Positions 18,600-27,889 of a stretch of DNA of 64,000 nt are shown here, in pieces (position 1 is the stretch's first letter; the number at the start of each line of letters is the position of its first letter). The DNA lies in NCBI RefSeq assembly GCF_001613405.1, contig NZ_BDCH01000006.1:124001-188000 (forward strand), given 5' to 3'. The notes below the pieces were generated by a model. The model did not search any database. It was not told the origin of the DNA and worked only from the letters and a program-made list of their open reading frames with translations. A program made the translations under genes and the position numbers. This DNA comes from Nocardia crassostreae (lineage in GTDB: Bacteria > Actinomycetota > Actinomycetes > Mycobacteriales > Mycobacteriaceae).

Positions 18600-20291
18600 A
18601 TGCGGATTCGCCAATGGGAGAAGGGGTCCCGGCTGGGGCGCTGCGGCGGCGCGGTGCTGCTGGCCGCCGGACTGGCCCTGGCCGGGTGTAGCGCGCCGGA
18701 CGACAGCGGCACCGGAACCGCCGAGATCGGCACCGGCAGCGCCATCAACCCGCATGCGCGCGACGACATCAAGGACGGCGGCAATCTGCGGCTGGCCACC
18801 ACCGCGTACCCGGAGAACTGGAACACCCTCCAGATCGACGGCAACAACAATGAGATCGCGGAGATCGTCTGGCCCATGATGCCGCGCGCGTACAGCACCG
18901 ACGCGGCGGGCAATCTGAGCGTCAACCACGACTACTTCACCGATGTGCAGTTGACCGGCACGAATCCGCAGCAGGTCACCTACACCATCAACCCGAAGGC
19001 CGTGTGGACCGACGGCAGCCCCATCACCTGGGAGGACATGCGCCAGCAGTGGCTGGCGCTGAATGGCTCCGACAAGACCTTCCTCATCGCCCAGACCAAT
19101 GGCTTCGACCGGGTGTCGGCGGTGGAACGCGGGGCGGACGACCGGCAGGCCGTGTTCACCTTCTCGCGCCCTTACGCCGACTGGCGCGGCCAGTTCTCGG
19201 GCAACTCCATGCTGTACCCGAAATCCGTGACCGCCACCCCGGAGGCGTTCAACACCTCGCAGGTCGAGGCCATCGGGCTCACCGCCGGACCGTTCCTGGT
19301 GCAGTCCACCGACCGCACCCAAGGCCGGATCGTGCTGGGCCACAATCCGAAATGGTGGGGTGAGAAGCCCAAGCTGGACACCATCACCATCAGTGTGCTC
19401 GACCGGCTGGCCTGGCCGCAGGCGCTGCAGAACAAGGAACTCGACGCGGCCATCCTGTCCACCATCGACGATCTGGCGACGGTCCGGTCGACGCCCGGTA
19501 TGGAAATCCGGACCGCGCCGGGCAATCGCTGGCGGCACTTCACCTTCAATGGCGCGCCCGGCTCCATCGTGGCCGATCCCGCGGTCCGCGTGGCGATCAT
19601 GAAGGCCATCGACCGGCAGCAGATCGCCGATGTCATTCAGAACGGCCTGGTCGCCAAGCCGGAACCGCTGAACAATCACGTCTTCCTGCGCGGCCAGACC
19701 GGCTATCAGGACAATGCCTTCGCCTTCGATCCGGACGCCGCCAACCGCGAACTCGACGCGCTCGGCTGGGTGCGCTAGGGCGATGTGCGGGTCAAGGACG
19801 GCCGCAGGCTGAGCATTCGCGATGTCATGTACAACGATCCGACCTGGGTGCAGATCGCCAAACTCATCCAGCAGGATCTGGCCGAGATCGGCGTCGAGCT
19901 CACCATCGACACTCGCGCGGGCGCACGGTATTTCCCGGATGTCATCCAGCCCGGCGATTTCGACGTCTGCCAGTTCACCTTCGTCGGCGACGTCTTCGCG
20001 TTCAGCAGCATTCCGCAGACCTACGGGTACTACCCGGACGATCTGCAGAACAACTTCGGGCGCATCGGCTCGCCGGAGCTCAATGAGCTGATCGAGAAGA
20101 CGCTGTCGGAACTCGATCCGCAGAAGGCCATCGAACTGGCGAATCAGGTGGACCGCAAGGTCTTCGAGGAGGGGCATTCGCTGCCGCTGCTCCAGGGGGA
20201 GGGTAACTACGGCGTGCGCGCGGACCTGGCGAACTACGGTGCGCCCGGGCTTGGGTCGTACGACTACACCAACATCGGTTTCTTGAAGTGA
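18600..20291 (+). pseudogene. Peptide ABC substrate-binding lipoprotein 1, interrupted by in-frame TAG
   Basis: A SBP_bac_5 family lipoprotein. The signal ends in a lipobox, LALAGCSAPDD. It is strongly similar along its whole length to the next gene (shared GTAEIG, DGGNLRL, KAVWTDGSPITWED, KPLNNH). A TAG at 19776-19778 stops it after LGWVR; the same frame then continues GDVRVKDGRRLSIRDVMYND to 20291, matching the paralogue, which reads LGWVLPPGGDVREKDG. Relative to the paralogue two codons are missing at the stop. As it stands, the product lacks the C-terminal 170 residues of the second lobe and would probably not bind peptide. Confidence 0.8.
19776..19778 (+). other. In-frame TAG in the first binding-protein gene
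   Basis: Reads CTC GGC TGG GTG CGC TAG GGC GAT GTG CGG; the paralogue at about 21466-21490 has CTG CCG CCC GGT in place of CGC TAG. Confidence 0.75.
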
Positions 20292-20317
20292 CCGTCCCGG
20301 AGAAAGGAGCGATCCCG

Positions 20318-21991
20318 ATGCGGATACGTTCGGCTGTCATACGATTCGCGATTCCGGCGGTCGCGCTGGGACTACTGGTCTCGGGGTGCAGCGCCGATGA
20401 GGGCACGGGCGGGACGGCGGAGATCGGCACCACCGCCGCCATCAATCCGCATCCGGTCGAGGATCTGCAGGACGGCGGCAACCTGCGGCTGGAGGTCAGT
20501 TCCTTCCCGTCGACCTTCAACTACCTGCATATCGACGGCGGTGACTCCGACACCAGCGCCATCATCGCTCCGACCATGCCGAGTAACTTCACCAGCAATG
20601 CCGCCGGTGAACTGACCGTCGATCACAACTTCTACACCGATATCCAGCTCACCGGCACCAGCCCGCAGCAGGTCACCTTCACTCTCAACCCCAAGGCGGT
20701 GTGGTCCGACGGATCACCCATCACCTGGGAGGATCTGCGCTCGCAGTGGCAGGCGCTGAACGGGTCGAATCCGGAATACCTGATCAACTACTCGTCCGGC
20801 TTCGACCGGGTCGCCAAGGTGGAGCGCGGAGTCGACGACCGGCAGGCCATCGTCACCTTCGACAAGCCGTACTCGGAATGGAAACAGCTCTACGGCATCC
20901 TGTACCCGAAGCAGATCACCGGGACGCCGGAAGCGTTCGAGAATGCCGCGCGCAATGACGCGCCGCTCAGCGCGGGCCCGTTCATGATCACCAATATCGA
21001 TCGCACCGCCAACCGGATCACGCTGAGCCGCAATCCGAAATGGTGGGGCGATACCCCCAAGCTGGACACCATCACCTTCAGCGTGCTGGCCAATGAGGCC
21101 CTGCTGCCCGCCATTCAGAACAACGAGATCGACTACGCGTACATGTCCGGCCTGGAGAATGTGACCGGTGCCAAGAACAGTGCGGGCGTGGAGATTCGGC
21201 GCGCGGCCGAACCCTCCTGGTCGCACATCACCTTCAATGGCGCGCCCAGCTCACTGCTGGAGGATGTGAAGCTGCGCCAGGCCATTGCCAAGGCCATCGA
21301 CCGGCAGGCCATTGTCGAGAACAGCCAGTACGGCATCGTCGACAACCCGAAGCCGCTGAACAATCACATTTTCATGGCGGGGCAGAAGGGCTACCAGGAC
21401 AATTCGGCCCCCATTGCCTTCGATCCCGACGCCGACGCTCGCATGCTCGACGAACTTGGCTGGGTGCTGCCGCCCGGTGGCGATGTGCGTGAGAAGGACG
21501 GTCGCAAGCTGGAACTGCGCAATGTCATGTACCAGCAGGACCGGTGGGTGGACACCGCCAAGATCGTGCAGCAGAACCTGCAAAAGGTCGGCGTGAAGAT
21601 GAACATCCAGACCGTCCCGGGCACCGGCCTGTTCCCGCAGGTCATCGATCCCGGCAATTTCGAACTGGCGCAGTTCAGCTGGGTCGGCTCGACCTTGCCC
21701 ATCGGCGCGCTCCCGCAGATCTACGCGTACGACCCGGAGAACCTGCAGGGCAACAAGGCACGCATCGGCTCGGCCGAACTGAATGCTCTCATCGACCACA
21801 CCATCTCCGAACTCGATCCCGAGAAGGCCATCGAACTCGCCAACCAGTGCGACAAGATGATCTTCGAGGAGATCTACTCGCTCCCGTTGCAGCAGGCGTC
21901 CGGTACCTACGCCGCCCGCATCAACCTCGCGAACTGGGGCGCGTTCGGCCTGTCCTCTCCCGACTACACGAAGGTCGGCTTCCTGAAGTGA
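20318..21991 (+). CDS. Peptide ABC substrate-binding lipoprotein 2
   Basis: A 557-aa intact SBP_bac_5 lipoprotein. The ATG at 20318 has AGAAAGGAG 8-10 nt upstream. A signal peptide (IRFAIPAVALGLLVSGC) ends in the lipobox LVSGC. It is the tandem paralogue of the preceding broken gene and carries the full second lobe (REKDGRKLELRNVMYQQDRW to the C-terminal SSPDYTKVGFLK). It would deliver peptides to the DppBC permease. The stop overlaps the next GTG. Confidence 0.88.
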   Translation: MRIRSAVIRFAIPAVALGLLVSGCSADEGTGGTAEIGTTAAINPHPVEDLQDGGNLRLEVSSFPSTFNYLHIDGGDSDTSAIIAPTMPSNFTSNAAGELTVDHNFYTDIQLTGTSPQQVTFTLNPKAVWSDGSPITWEDLRSQWQALNGSNPEYLINYSSGFDRVAKVERGVDDRQAIVTFDKPYSEWKQLYGILYPKQITGTPEAFENAARNDAPLSAGPFMITNIDRTANRITLSRNPKWWGDTPKLDTITFSVLANEALLPAIQNNEIDYAYMSGLENVTGAKNSAGVEIRRAAEPSWSHITFNGAPSSLLEDVKLRQAIAKAIDRQAIVENSQYGIVDNPKPLNNHIFMAGQKGYQDNSAPIAFDPDADARMLDELGWVLPPGGDVREKDGRKLELRNVMYQQDRWVDTAKIVQQNLQKVGVKMNIQTVPGTGLFPQVIDPGNFELAQFSWVGSTLPIGALPQIYAYDPENLQGNKARIGSAELNALIDHTISELDPEKAIELANQCDKMIFEEIYSLPLQQASGTYAARINLANWGAFGLSSPDYTKVGFLK

Positions 21992-22683
21992 ATTCCCGGA
22001 CAGGCCATCCCCTGGCCTACCCGGTGCTCGTGACGATCGGCGTCCTGGCGGTAGGTCTCGCCGGGACGCCGTTCGCCGATCCGGAGCTGCTCGGCCTGCT
22101 CGCGACCGTGGGCCTGATAGTGCTGGGCTACAGCGGGTTCCGGCTGTTCATCGCGACCCGCACCACCGCCGGCGCGGCCAAGTTCGCGGCGGAGATCGCC
22201 CCGGGAGAGGCACCGGAAGACCCGCGCGGAGTGATCGTGCGCCGGGTCCGGCAGCAGCATCGGCTCACCAGCCGGACCTGGCTGGAACTGGACGCGCGGT
22301 TCCGGACCGTCTGGCTGCCGGTGTATTTCGATCCAGCGCTGACCACGCTGACGCCGAGCCGGATCGATATCTCGGCGGGCGGCATCCATATCGACGGGCT
22401 GCGCGTGTATCCCTCGGGGTGGCTGCGCCGCACCGAACCGGTGGGACGGCTCGTCGACAATCCGGCACAGGCCGATCCGAACGGCCCCGCCATCGCGGCC
22501 CGCGCCGCGCGCATCGGGCGGCGACTGCTGCTCGACGCCCAATCCGCCGTCGTCGCACCATTCGTCGGCCTGCTGTGGGTCTACGTCGCGGGCGGCGGAA
22601 TCACCGCCTTCGCGGCCGCCACGGTCGTCGCCGCCGCGACCGTCGTCTGGCTGGCCGCCATCCGGGGGTCCGACCCCAGCTGA
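21988..22683 (+). CDS. Hypothetical two-region membrane protein at the end of the peptide transport operon
   Basis: A 231-aa protein starting at GTG 21988, which overlaps the binding-protein stop (GTGA). Two N-terminal membrane spans (LAYPVLVTIGVLAVGLAGT and LGLLATVGLIVLGYSGFRLF), a soluble middle domain of about 120 aa (FRTVWLPVYFDPALTTLTPS), and two C-terminal spans (VAPFVGLLWVYVAGGGITAF). No known family. Co-translation with the importer suggests an accessory role at the membrane. Confidence 0.7.
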   Translation: MNSRTGHPLAYPVLVTIGVLAVGLAGTPFADPELLGLLATVGLIVLGYSGFRLFIATRTTAGAAKFAAEIAPGEAPEDPRGVIVRRVRQQHRLTSRTWLELDARFRTVWLPVYFDPALTTLTPSRIDISAGGIHIDGLRVYPSGWLRRTEPVGRLVDNPAQADPNGPAIAARAARIGRRLLLDAQSAVVAPFVGLLWVYVAGGGITAFAAATVVAAATVVWLAAIRGSDPS

Positions 22684-22745
22684 GGGTGACCACTCTCATG
22701 GTTGCCGACGTCAACTGGGAGGAAACACCTCGATAGGATCGGCCC

Positions 22746-23402
22746 ATGCCACGCCGCCCCGAACACCGCGATTCCGGCGACCCAGCACCGGTGCACCGGG
22801 AGATCGCTCCCGAAACACCGTCGAAGGTCGACCTGGAGAAGGTGATCGGCCGCCAGGTCCGGGCCCTGCGCATGACCAGCGGCCTGTCCGTCGGCGATAT
22901 GGCCGCCAAGGTCGGCATCTCCAAAGCCATGCTGTCCAAGATCGAGAACGCCCAAACCTCGTGCAGCCTCTCGACTCTCGCCCGCCTGGCCGCCGGACTC
23001 GACGTGCCCGTCACCTCCCTGTTCCGCGGCGCGGACGCCGCCCGCGAAGCGGTCTTCACCCCCGCGGGCAACAGCGCGGTCATCGTAGGCCGCGGCACCC
23101 GTGTCGGCCACCACTACGAACTCCTCGGCGCGCTCCGCGGCCAGCACAAACGCCTCGAACCGGTACTGGTCACCCTCACCGAGGCCAGCGAAACCTTCCC
23201 CCTCTTCCAACACCCCGGCACCGAACTCATCTACATGCTCGAGGGCGTCATGGTCTACGGCCACGGCGACTCCGAATACACCCTCCGCCCCGGCGACACC
23301 TTGCTCCTCGACGGCGAAGGCACCCACGGCCCGAACAACCTCGTCCGCCTCCCCATCCGCTTCCTGGCCGTCACCGCCTACCCCGACAACCACGAATCCT
23401 GA
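22746..23402 (+). CDS. XRE-cupin transcriptional regulator
   Basis: A 218-aa protein: an XRE HTH at about residues 33-90 (IGRQVRALRMTSGLSVGDMA, AMLSKIENAQTSCSLSTLAR) and a C-terminal cupin_2 barrel (HPGTELIYMLEGVMVYGHGD, LRPGDTLLLDGEGTHGPNNL). Such regulators sense small metabolites and often control amine or amino-acid catabolism. It converges with the amidohydrolase operon and is the likely regulator of that nitrogen cluster. A stop two bases before the 31-bp inverted repeat ends it. Confidence 0.85.
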   Translation: MPRRPEHRDSGDPAPVHREIAPETPSKVDLEKVIGRQVRALRMTSGLSVGDMAAKVGISKAMLSKIENAQTSCSLSTLARLAAGLDVPVTSLFRGADAAREAVFTPAGNSAVIVGRGTRVGHHYELLGALRGQHKRLEPVLVTLTEASETFPLFQHPGTELIYMLEGVMVYGHGDSEYTLRPGDTLLLDGEGTHGPNNLVRLPIRFLAVTAYPDNHES

Positions 23403-23484
23403 GCGTTCACACCCCTTTCCGCCGGTTCACACCGCTTAGGACCGTCGATTACAGGTGTGAACCGGCGGAAAGGGGTGTGAACGC
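23403..23484. repeat. Perfect 31-bp inverted repeat (GGTGTGAACC family)
   Basis: Arms 23403-23433 and 23454-23484 are exact complements, separated by 20 nt. The arm starts GCGTTCACACCCC and contains two TTCACACC units. It lies between convergent genes, directly after the XRE-cupin stop, and its right arm encodes the last residues of the amidohydrolase (TPLSAGSHL). It should be a strong bidirectional terminator. Related repeats occur at 26096-26161 and 32131-32185. Confidence 0.8.
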
Positions 23485-24762
23485 CCAGGCTGTGATGACG
23501 GCGGCGAGGGCGGCTGCGCCGGTGTGACAGTCGCTGCTGTCGGCGTGCTCGGCGGGGGAGTGCGAGACGCCGGTGGGGTTGCGGACGAAGAGCATGGCGG
23601 TGGGGATTACGGCGGAGAGGATTCCGGCGTCGTGGCCTGCGGCCGTGGGGATGACGGGGATGTCGTCGAGGTGGGAGAGGGCCTGTGCCAGTCGCGTCCT
23701 GGGTTCGGGCGGGAATTCCACTATGGGCGTGAGTGATTCGGCCTCGATCGCGAGGGCGACGTCGTCGATTGCGGCGTGGGCGCGAGCCGCGGCAGTGATG
23801 CGGGCGACCAGGGATTCCAGGGTGGGCTGGTCGGCGGCGCGGGCGTCCAGCCAGGCCCGCACACGAGAAGGGATGGCATTCGTGCCATTCGGGGAGACCA
23901 GTACCTTGTCGAAGGTGGCGACGGCCTCCAGCGCTGCCGCTTCCGTTCGTGCGGTGTGCACCGTGGACGCGAAGGCGAGCATCGGATCGCGCCGGTCCAC
24001 CAACCGGGTGGCCCCGGCGTGATTGGCCTCGCCGGTGAACTCGAATTCCCAGCGGCCGTGCGGCCAGATGGACGAGGCCAAAGCCAGTGGGCGATCCACC
24101 AGATCCAGGGCGCGCCCCTGCTCGATGTGGAGTTCCACGAACACCCCGACCCGTTCCGCGAAAGCCGGATCCGCACCCACCTGCTCCGGGCGACGCCCGG
24201 CACGAGTCAGCGCCTCCGCCAAGCTGATTCCATCGACATCGCGCAGCCCGAGAGCCCGTTTCGGTGCGAGCGCACCACTGGTCAACTGGGAACCGATGCA
24301 AGCCACGCCGAACCGCGCCCCCTCCTCATCCGAGAACGCGACCACCGCCACCGGAATCAATGGCTCCACGCCACGCTCCCGGAGCAGATCGACAGCGGCA
24401 AAGGCCGAAACAATGCCGAGCGGGCCGTCGAACGCGCCGCCATCCGGCACCGAATCCAGATGCGACCCGGTGACGAACGCACCCTTGGGGTCTCCCACCC
24501 AATTCCGCGGCAGCCACCAAGCCCACAGATTCCCGTTCCGATCCTCCTCCACATCCATCGACCGTGCCGCCGCGCACCCCCGAAACCACTCCCGCAACGA
24601 CAAATCCGCATCCGACCACACGTAACGGCGATAGCCCCCGGTCGCACCACAACGACCCACCCCGGCGATCTCGGACCACAGCGGATCGAAGAACCGTGCC
24701 GCGCCGACGAATTCGGCCTTCGTCTTCGGATCATGCCGACCATCCACGTAGTCGCGACTCAT
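23449..24762 (-). CDS. M20-family amidohydrolase (allantoate amidohydrolase / N-carbamoyl amidase type)
   Basis: A 437-aa zinc peptidase-like hydrolase. Metal-ligand motifs are visible: TGSHLDSVPDGGAFDGPLGI (His and Asp), SDEEGARFG (Glu pair), ELHIEQG (His) and, near the C-terminus, VSHSPAEHAD (His). The family releases ammonia or amino groups from allantoate, ureidoglycine or N-carbamoyl amino acids. The ATG overlaps the glxD stop (ATGA), so it is co-translated with the glutamate-synthase-like genes. Substrate cannot be decided from sequence. The last residues are encoded by the inverted repeat. Confidence 0.85.
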   Translation of the reverse strand: MSRDYVDGRHDPKTKAEFVGAARFFDPLWSEIAGVGRCGATGGYRRYVWSDADLSLREWFRGCAAARSMDVEEDRNGNLWAWWLPRNWVGDPKGAFVTGSHLDSVPDGGAFDGPLGIVSAFAAVDLLRERGVEPLIPVAVVAFSDEEGARFGVACIGSQLTSGALAPKRALGLRDVDGISLAEALTRAGRRPEQVGADPAFAERVGVFVELHIEQGRALDLVDRPLALASSIWPHGRWEFEFTGEANHAGATRLVDRRDPMLAFASTVHTARTEAAALEAVATFDKVLVSPNGTNAIPSRVRAWLDARAADQPTLESLVARITAAARAHAAIDDVALAIEAESLTPIVEFPPEPRTRLAQALSHLDDIPVIPTAAGHDAGILSAVIPTAMLFVRNPTGVSHSPAEHADSSDCHTGAAALAAVITAWAFTPLSAGSHL

Positions 24763-26078
24763 GCGATGGTCCCGGGAATCCAGGCAGTTCCAGCCAGGGG
24801 GACGCGGGCCATGGCGGCGGATTCGACGGTGAGGGCCACCAGGTCTTCGGGTTCGAGGTTGCGGAGGTGGGATTTGCCGCAGGCGCGGGCGAGGGTTTGG
24901 GCTTCCATGGTGAGGACGCGGAGGTAGTTGGCGAGACGACGGCCGCCTTCGATCGGATCCAGGAGCTGGGCGAGCGCGGGGTCCTGGGTGCTGATGCCCG
25001 CGGGGTCGCGGCCGTCCTGGAAGTCGTCGTAGTAGCCGGGGGCCGAGCCGAGGGCCTCGTAGTCGGCGGTGAAGCGAGGGCTGTTGTCGCCCAGGGCGAT
25101 CAGGGCCGCGGTGCCGATGGCGACCGCGTCCGCGCCGAGGGCCAGGGCCTTGGCGACATCGGCTCCGGTGCGGATGCCGCCGGAGATGATGAGCTGAACC
25201 TTGCGGTGGACGCCGAGCTCCTGGAGGGCTTGGACGGCTTGGGGGATGGCGGCGAGGGTGGGGATGCCGACGTGTTCGATGAAGACGTCCTGGGTGGCGG
25301 CGGTTCCGCCTTGCATGCCGTCGACCACGACGACATCCGCGCCCGCCTTCACGGCGAGTTTCACGTCGTAATAGGTGCGAGTTGCGCCGATCTTGATGTA
25401 GATCGGTTTCTCCCACTGGGTGATCTCGCGCAACTCCAGGATCTTGATGGCGAGGTCGTCCGGGCCGGTCCAGTCCGGGTGGCGGCAGGCGCTGCGCTGG
25501 TCGATGCCCTGCGGCAGGGTGCGCATGGCGGCCACGCGGTCGCTGATCTTCTGGCCGAGGAGCATGCCGCCACCGCCGGGTTTCGCGCCCTGGCCGAGCA
25601 CGATTTCGATGGCGTCGGCCTTGCGGAGGTCGTCGGGATTCATGCCGTAGCGGGATGGAAGGTATTGGTAGACGAGGTGTTTGGACTGGCCGCGCTCCTC
25701 CGGGGTCATGCCGCCGTCGCCGGTGGTGGTCGAGGTGCCGACGGCGCTCGCGCCCCGGCCGAGGGCCTCCTTGGCGGGGCCGGACAGCGCGCCGAAACTC
25801 ATGCCCGCTATGGTTATCGGAATGTCCAGGTGCAGTGGATGTTTCGCATGGAGGTCCCCGAGCACCACATCGGTGTCGCAGCGCTCGCGATAGCCCTCGA
25901 GCGGATACCTGGACATGGAGGCGACCAGGAACAGCAGGTCGTCGAAATGCGGCAGCGGACGCTTGGCGCCCCAGCCGCGAATGTCGTAGATGCCGGTTTC
26001 GGCGGCGCGTTGGATCTCGGCGATGGCGCGCCGGTCGAACGTCGCGGATTCCCGCAATGCCGGGTTTGACGAGGTCAT
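24759..26078 (-). CDS. glxD: GlxD/MgsC: FMN-binding glutamate-synthase-like subunit
   Basis: A 439-aa protein homologous to the FMN-barrel domain of glutamate synthase. Typical segments are GMSFGALSGPAKEALGRGAS, GDGGMTPEERGQSKHLVYQY, GQGAKPGGGGMLLGQKISDR and, at the flavin phosphate site, ISGGIRTGADVAKALALGAD. The iron-sulfur cysteines of full GltB are not evident as a cluster. In the N-methylglutamate pathway this is subunit C of N-methylglutamate synthase, which exchanges ammonia of glutamate for methylamine. It is followed by the amidohydrolase and preceded, across an inverted repeat, by glxC. Confidence 0.85.
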   Translation of the reverse strand: MTSSNPALRESATFDRRAIAEIQRAAETGIYDIRGWGAKRPLPHFDDLLFLVASMSRYPLEGYRERCDTDVVLGDLHAKHPLHLDIPITIAGMSFGALSGPAKEALGRGASAVGTSTTTGDGGMTPEERGQSKHLVYQYLPSRYGMNPDDLRKADAIEIVLGQGAKPGGGGMLLGQKISDRVAAMRTLPQGIDQRSACRHPDWTGPDDLAIKILELREITQWEKPIYIKIGATRTYYDVKLAVKAGADVVVVDGMQGGTAATQDVFIEHVGIPTLAAIPQAVQALQELGVHRKVQLIISGGIRTGADVAKALALGADAVAIGTAALIALGDNSPRFTADYEALGSAPGYYDDFQDGRDPAGISTQDPALAQLLDPIEGGRRLANYLRVLTMEAQTLARACGKSHLRNLEPEDLVALTVESAAMARVPLAGTAWIPGTIA

Positions 26079-26095
26079 CGGTTCTCCTGAGGGGC

Positions 26096-26161
26096 TTCAC
26101 ACCCCCTACACCCGGTTCACACCCGCTATATCGAGTGTGAACGCGCGGGAAGGGGTGTGAA
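26096..26161. repeat. Imperfect inverted repeat inside the glx operon
   Basis: Arms 26096-26122 and 26135-26161 pair over 21 of 27 positions, with perfect outer TTCACACCCC and inner GTTCACAC parts. It belongs to the same family as 23403-23484. It lies between glxC (stop 26170) and glxD (start 26078) in one transcript, so it may act as an attenuator or RNA-stability element. Confidence 0.7.
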
Positions 26162-26169
26162 CCCAGGGG

Positions 26170-26868
26170 TCAGTAGGCGCGGGCGTTGTCGACGTGGAAG
26201 TGGTAGAGCTCGCGGGCGGAGCCGTAGCGGGTGAAGTCGGCGGGGTCGGCGGTTATGCCTGCGGCCTCGAGCAAGGCGCTCAGTTCGGCGAGATGCTCGG
26301 GGCGCATGGGCTTGCGGATGCAGTCCGCGCCGAGGGACGCCACTGTGCCGCGCACGTAGAGGCGGGCCTCGTAGAGGGAATCGCCGAGGGCTTCACCGGC
26401 ATTGCCGCACACCACCAGGCGGCCCGCCTGGCCCATGAAGGCGCCCATATGGCCGATATTGCCGCCTACGACGATATCCACGCCCTTCATCGAAATACCG
26501 CAGCGCGCACCGGCATTGCCCTCGATGACGAGCAGCCCCCCCCCGTGTGCGGTCGCCCCGGCCGATTGGGACGCGTCGCCGCGCACCCGCACGGCGCCCG
26601 ACATCATGTTCTCGGCGACGCCGACGCCCGCGCTGCCGTTCACCGTCACCGTGGCGCGCTGGTTCATGCCCGCGCAGTAGTAGCCGACATGACCGTCGAT
26701 GGTGACATCCATGTCCCGGTCCAGCCCACAGGCCAGCGCGTGCGCGCCGCGCGGGTTCGCGAGGGTCACCGCCCGCGGTGCGTCCGGCGACAGCAGCACC
26801 GAATTGACTGCCCGCGTGCCGGATTCGGCCACATCCAGGATGGTGCGCTCACTCACGATCGCCGCCAT
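26170..26868 (-). CDS. glxC: GlxC/MgsB: GXGXG domain subunit
   Basis: A 232-aa protein with the right-handed beta-helix repeats of the glutamate synthase alpha C-terminal domain: GSAGVGVAENMMSGAVRVRG, GGGLLVIEGNAGARCGISMK, VVGGNIGHMGAFMGQAGRLV. It is the structural subunit B of N-methylglutamate synthase-like enzymes. The ATG at 26866-26868 was chosen; the frame is open far upstream to 27810 but there it is an Arg/Gly-rich shadow of glxB. Its start overlaps the glxB stop by 16 nt. Confidence 0.85.
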   Translation of the reverse strand: MAAIVSERTILDVAESGTRAVNSVLLSPDAPRAVTLANPRGAHALACGLDRDMDVTIDGHVGYYCAGMNQRATVTVNGSAGVGVAENMMSGAVRVRGDASQSAGATAHGGGLLVIEGNAGARCGISMKGVDIVVGGNIGHMGAFMGQAGRLVVCGNAGEALGDSLYEARLYVRGTVASLGADCIRKPMRPEHLAELSALLEAAGITADPADFTRYGSARELYHFHVDNARAY

Positions 26869-27800
26869 ACGTACACCTCTTCCGGTTCGGGTTCGAAGAT
26901 TCGGGCCTGCTCGATACCGGGCAGATCGGCCAGGGCGCGGTATTCGGAGGCCATGGCGACCCAGCGGTCGGTCTCGGCGATGACGGCGGGTTTGCAGCCA
27001 ATGGCGTCGCGCACCACCGCGAACGAATCGCTGGTGGACACCAGCAGGGTGTAGAACCCATCGAACACATCGTTGAGCAGTAGCAGCGCCTTCTCCAGAT
27101 CCGCACCGCCCGCCAGCTGCTCGGCCACGAACCGCGCACCCATCTCGGTGTCGTTCTCGCTGTCGAATTCGACTCCGCGCCGCCGCAATTCGTGCTTGAT
27201 GCTCATGTGATTGCTGAACGACCCGTTGTGCACCAGGCACTGCCCTGCCCCCACCGAGAACGGGTGCGACCCCTCGGCCGTCACCGCGGATTCGGTGGCC
27301 ATGCGGGTATGCACCACCCCCTGCCAGCCCTGCGCCGCGGGCAACCCGAAACGCCGCGCCAGCTCGGCCGGATCGCCGACACCCTTGAGCACGGCGAGCC
27401 CGGCGCCGAAACCGATCACCCGCGCACCTGGCGCCACCGCCCGCACGGCGCTCGCCAGCACCTCGGACGCGGCCGCCTCGGGTCGGTCCCGCACCGTTGC
27501 GGCGCCTGCGGAACCGACGCTGGGAGCATGCAGCACGATCGTGGGCTCCAGCTCGATGGCGGTCACCGCCACACCCAGTGCGGCCGTGAGCTGCTCCGCC
27601 AATCGACCGGTGGATACCGGCGAATCCAGCACGGATACCGTGACCGAGCCGGGCGGCGACCAGACCGGATCGCCGTAGACCGCCATCCCGGCCGAATCCG
27701 GGCCGCGATCGCACATGTGGCCGAGCATGCCGGTCAGCAGTGTGCCCAGCCGTGGGTACAGTTCCGGATCGCGCAGGTGCAGGCCGACAATGCCGCACAT
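26853..27800 (-). CDS. glxB: GlxB/MgsA: class II glutamine amidotransferase
   Basis: A 315-aa Ntn-type amidotransferase. The N-terminus MCGIVGLHL places the catalytic Cys at position 2. Other conserved parts are HTRMATESAVTAEGSHPFSV and QCLVHNGSFSNHMSIKHELR. It hydrolyses glutamine or gamma-glutamyl amides and feeds the amino group to the GlxCD flavoprotein. It lies 89 nt after the glutamine synthetase-like gene. Confidence 0.85.
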   Translation of the reverse strand: MCGIVGLHLRDPELYPRLGTLLTGMLGHMCDRGPDSAGMAVYGDPVWSPPGSVTVSVLDSPVSTGRLAEQLTAALGVAVTAIELEPTIVLHAPSVGSAGAATVRDRPEAAASEVLASAVRAVAPGARVIGFGAGLAVLKGVGDPAELARRFGLPAAQGWQGVVHTRMATESAVTAEGSHPFSVGAGQCLVHNGSFSNHMSIKHELRRRGVEFDSENDTEMGARFVAEQLAGGADLEKALLLLNDVFDGFYTLLVSTSDSFAVVRDAIGCKPAVIAETDRWVAMASEYRALADLPGIEQARIFEPEPEEVYVWRRS

Positions 27801-27889
27801 CTGTAGTCACCGTCCTTTCCGGGGTTCAATGGTCGATTCGATACCGCGCGAGTATCGGATTACCTTGCCGCAGTGCTGATTCCGAATCA

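Noticed and set aside
23449..26100. An 883-codon open frame on the minus strand covering the amidohydrolase and reading on over glxD
   Set aside because: Only the part from 24762 down has hydrolase motifs; the rest is Arg/Pro/His-rich antiframe of the glxD gene, which has its own clear start.
26170..27810. A 546-codon frame merging glxC with an upstream extension
   Set aside because: The first 310 codons are a low-complexity shadow of glxB; glxC has a proper ATG at 26868.
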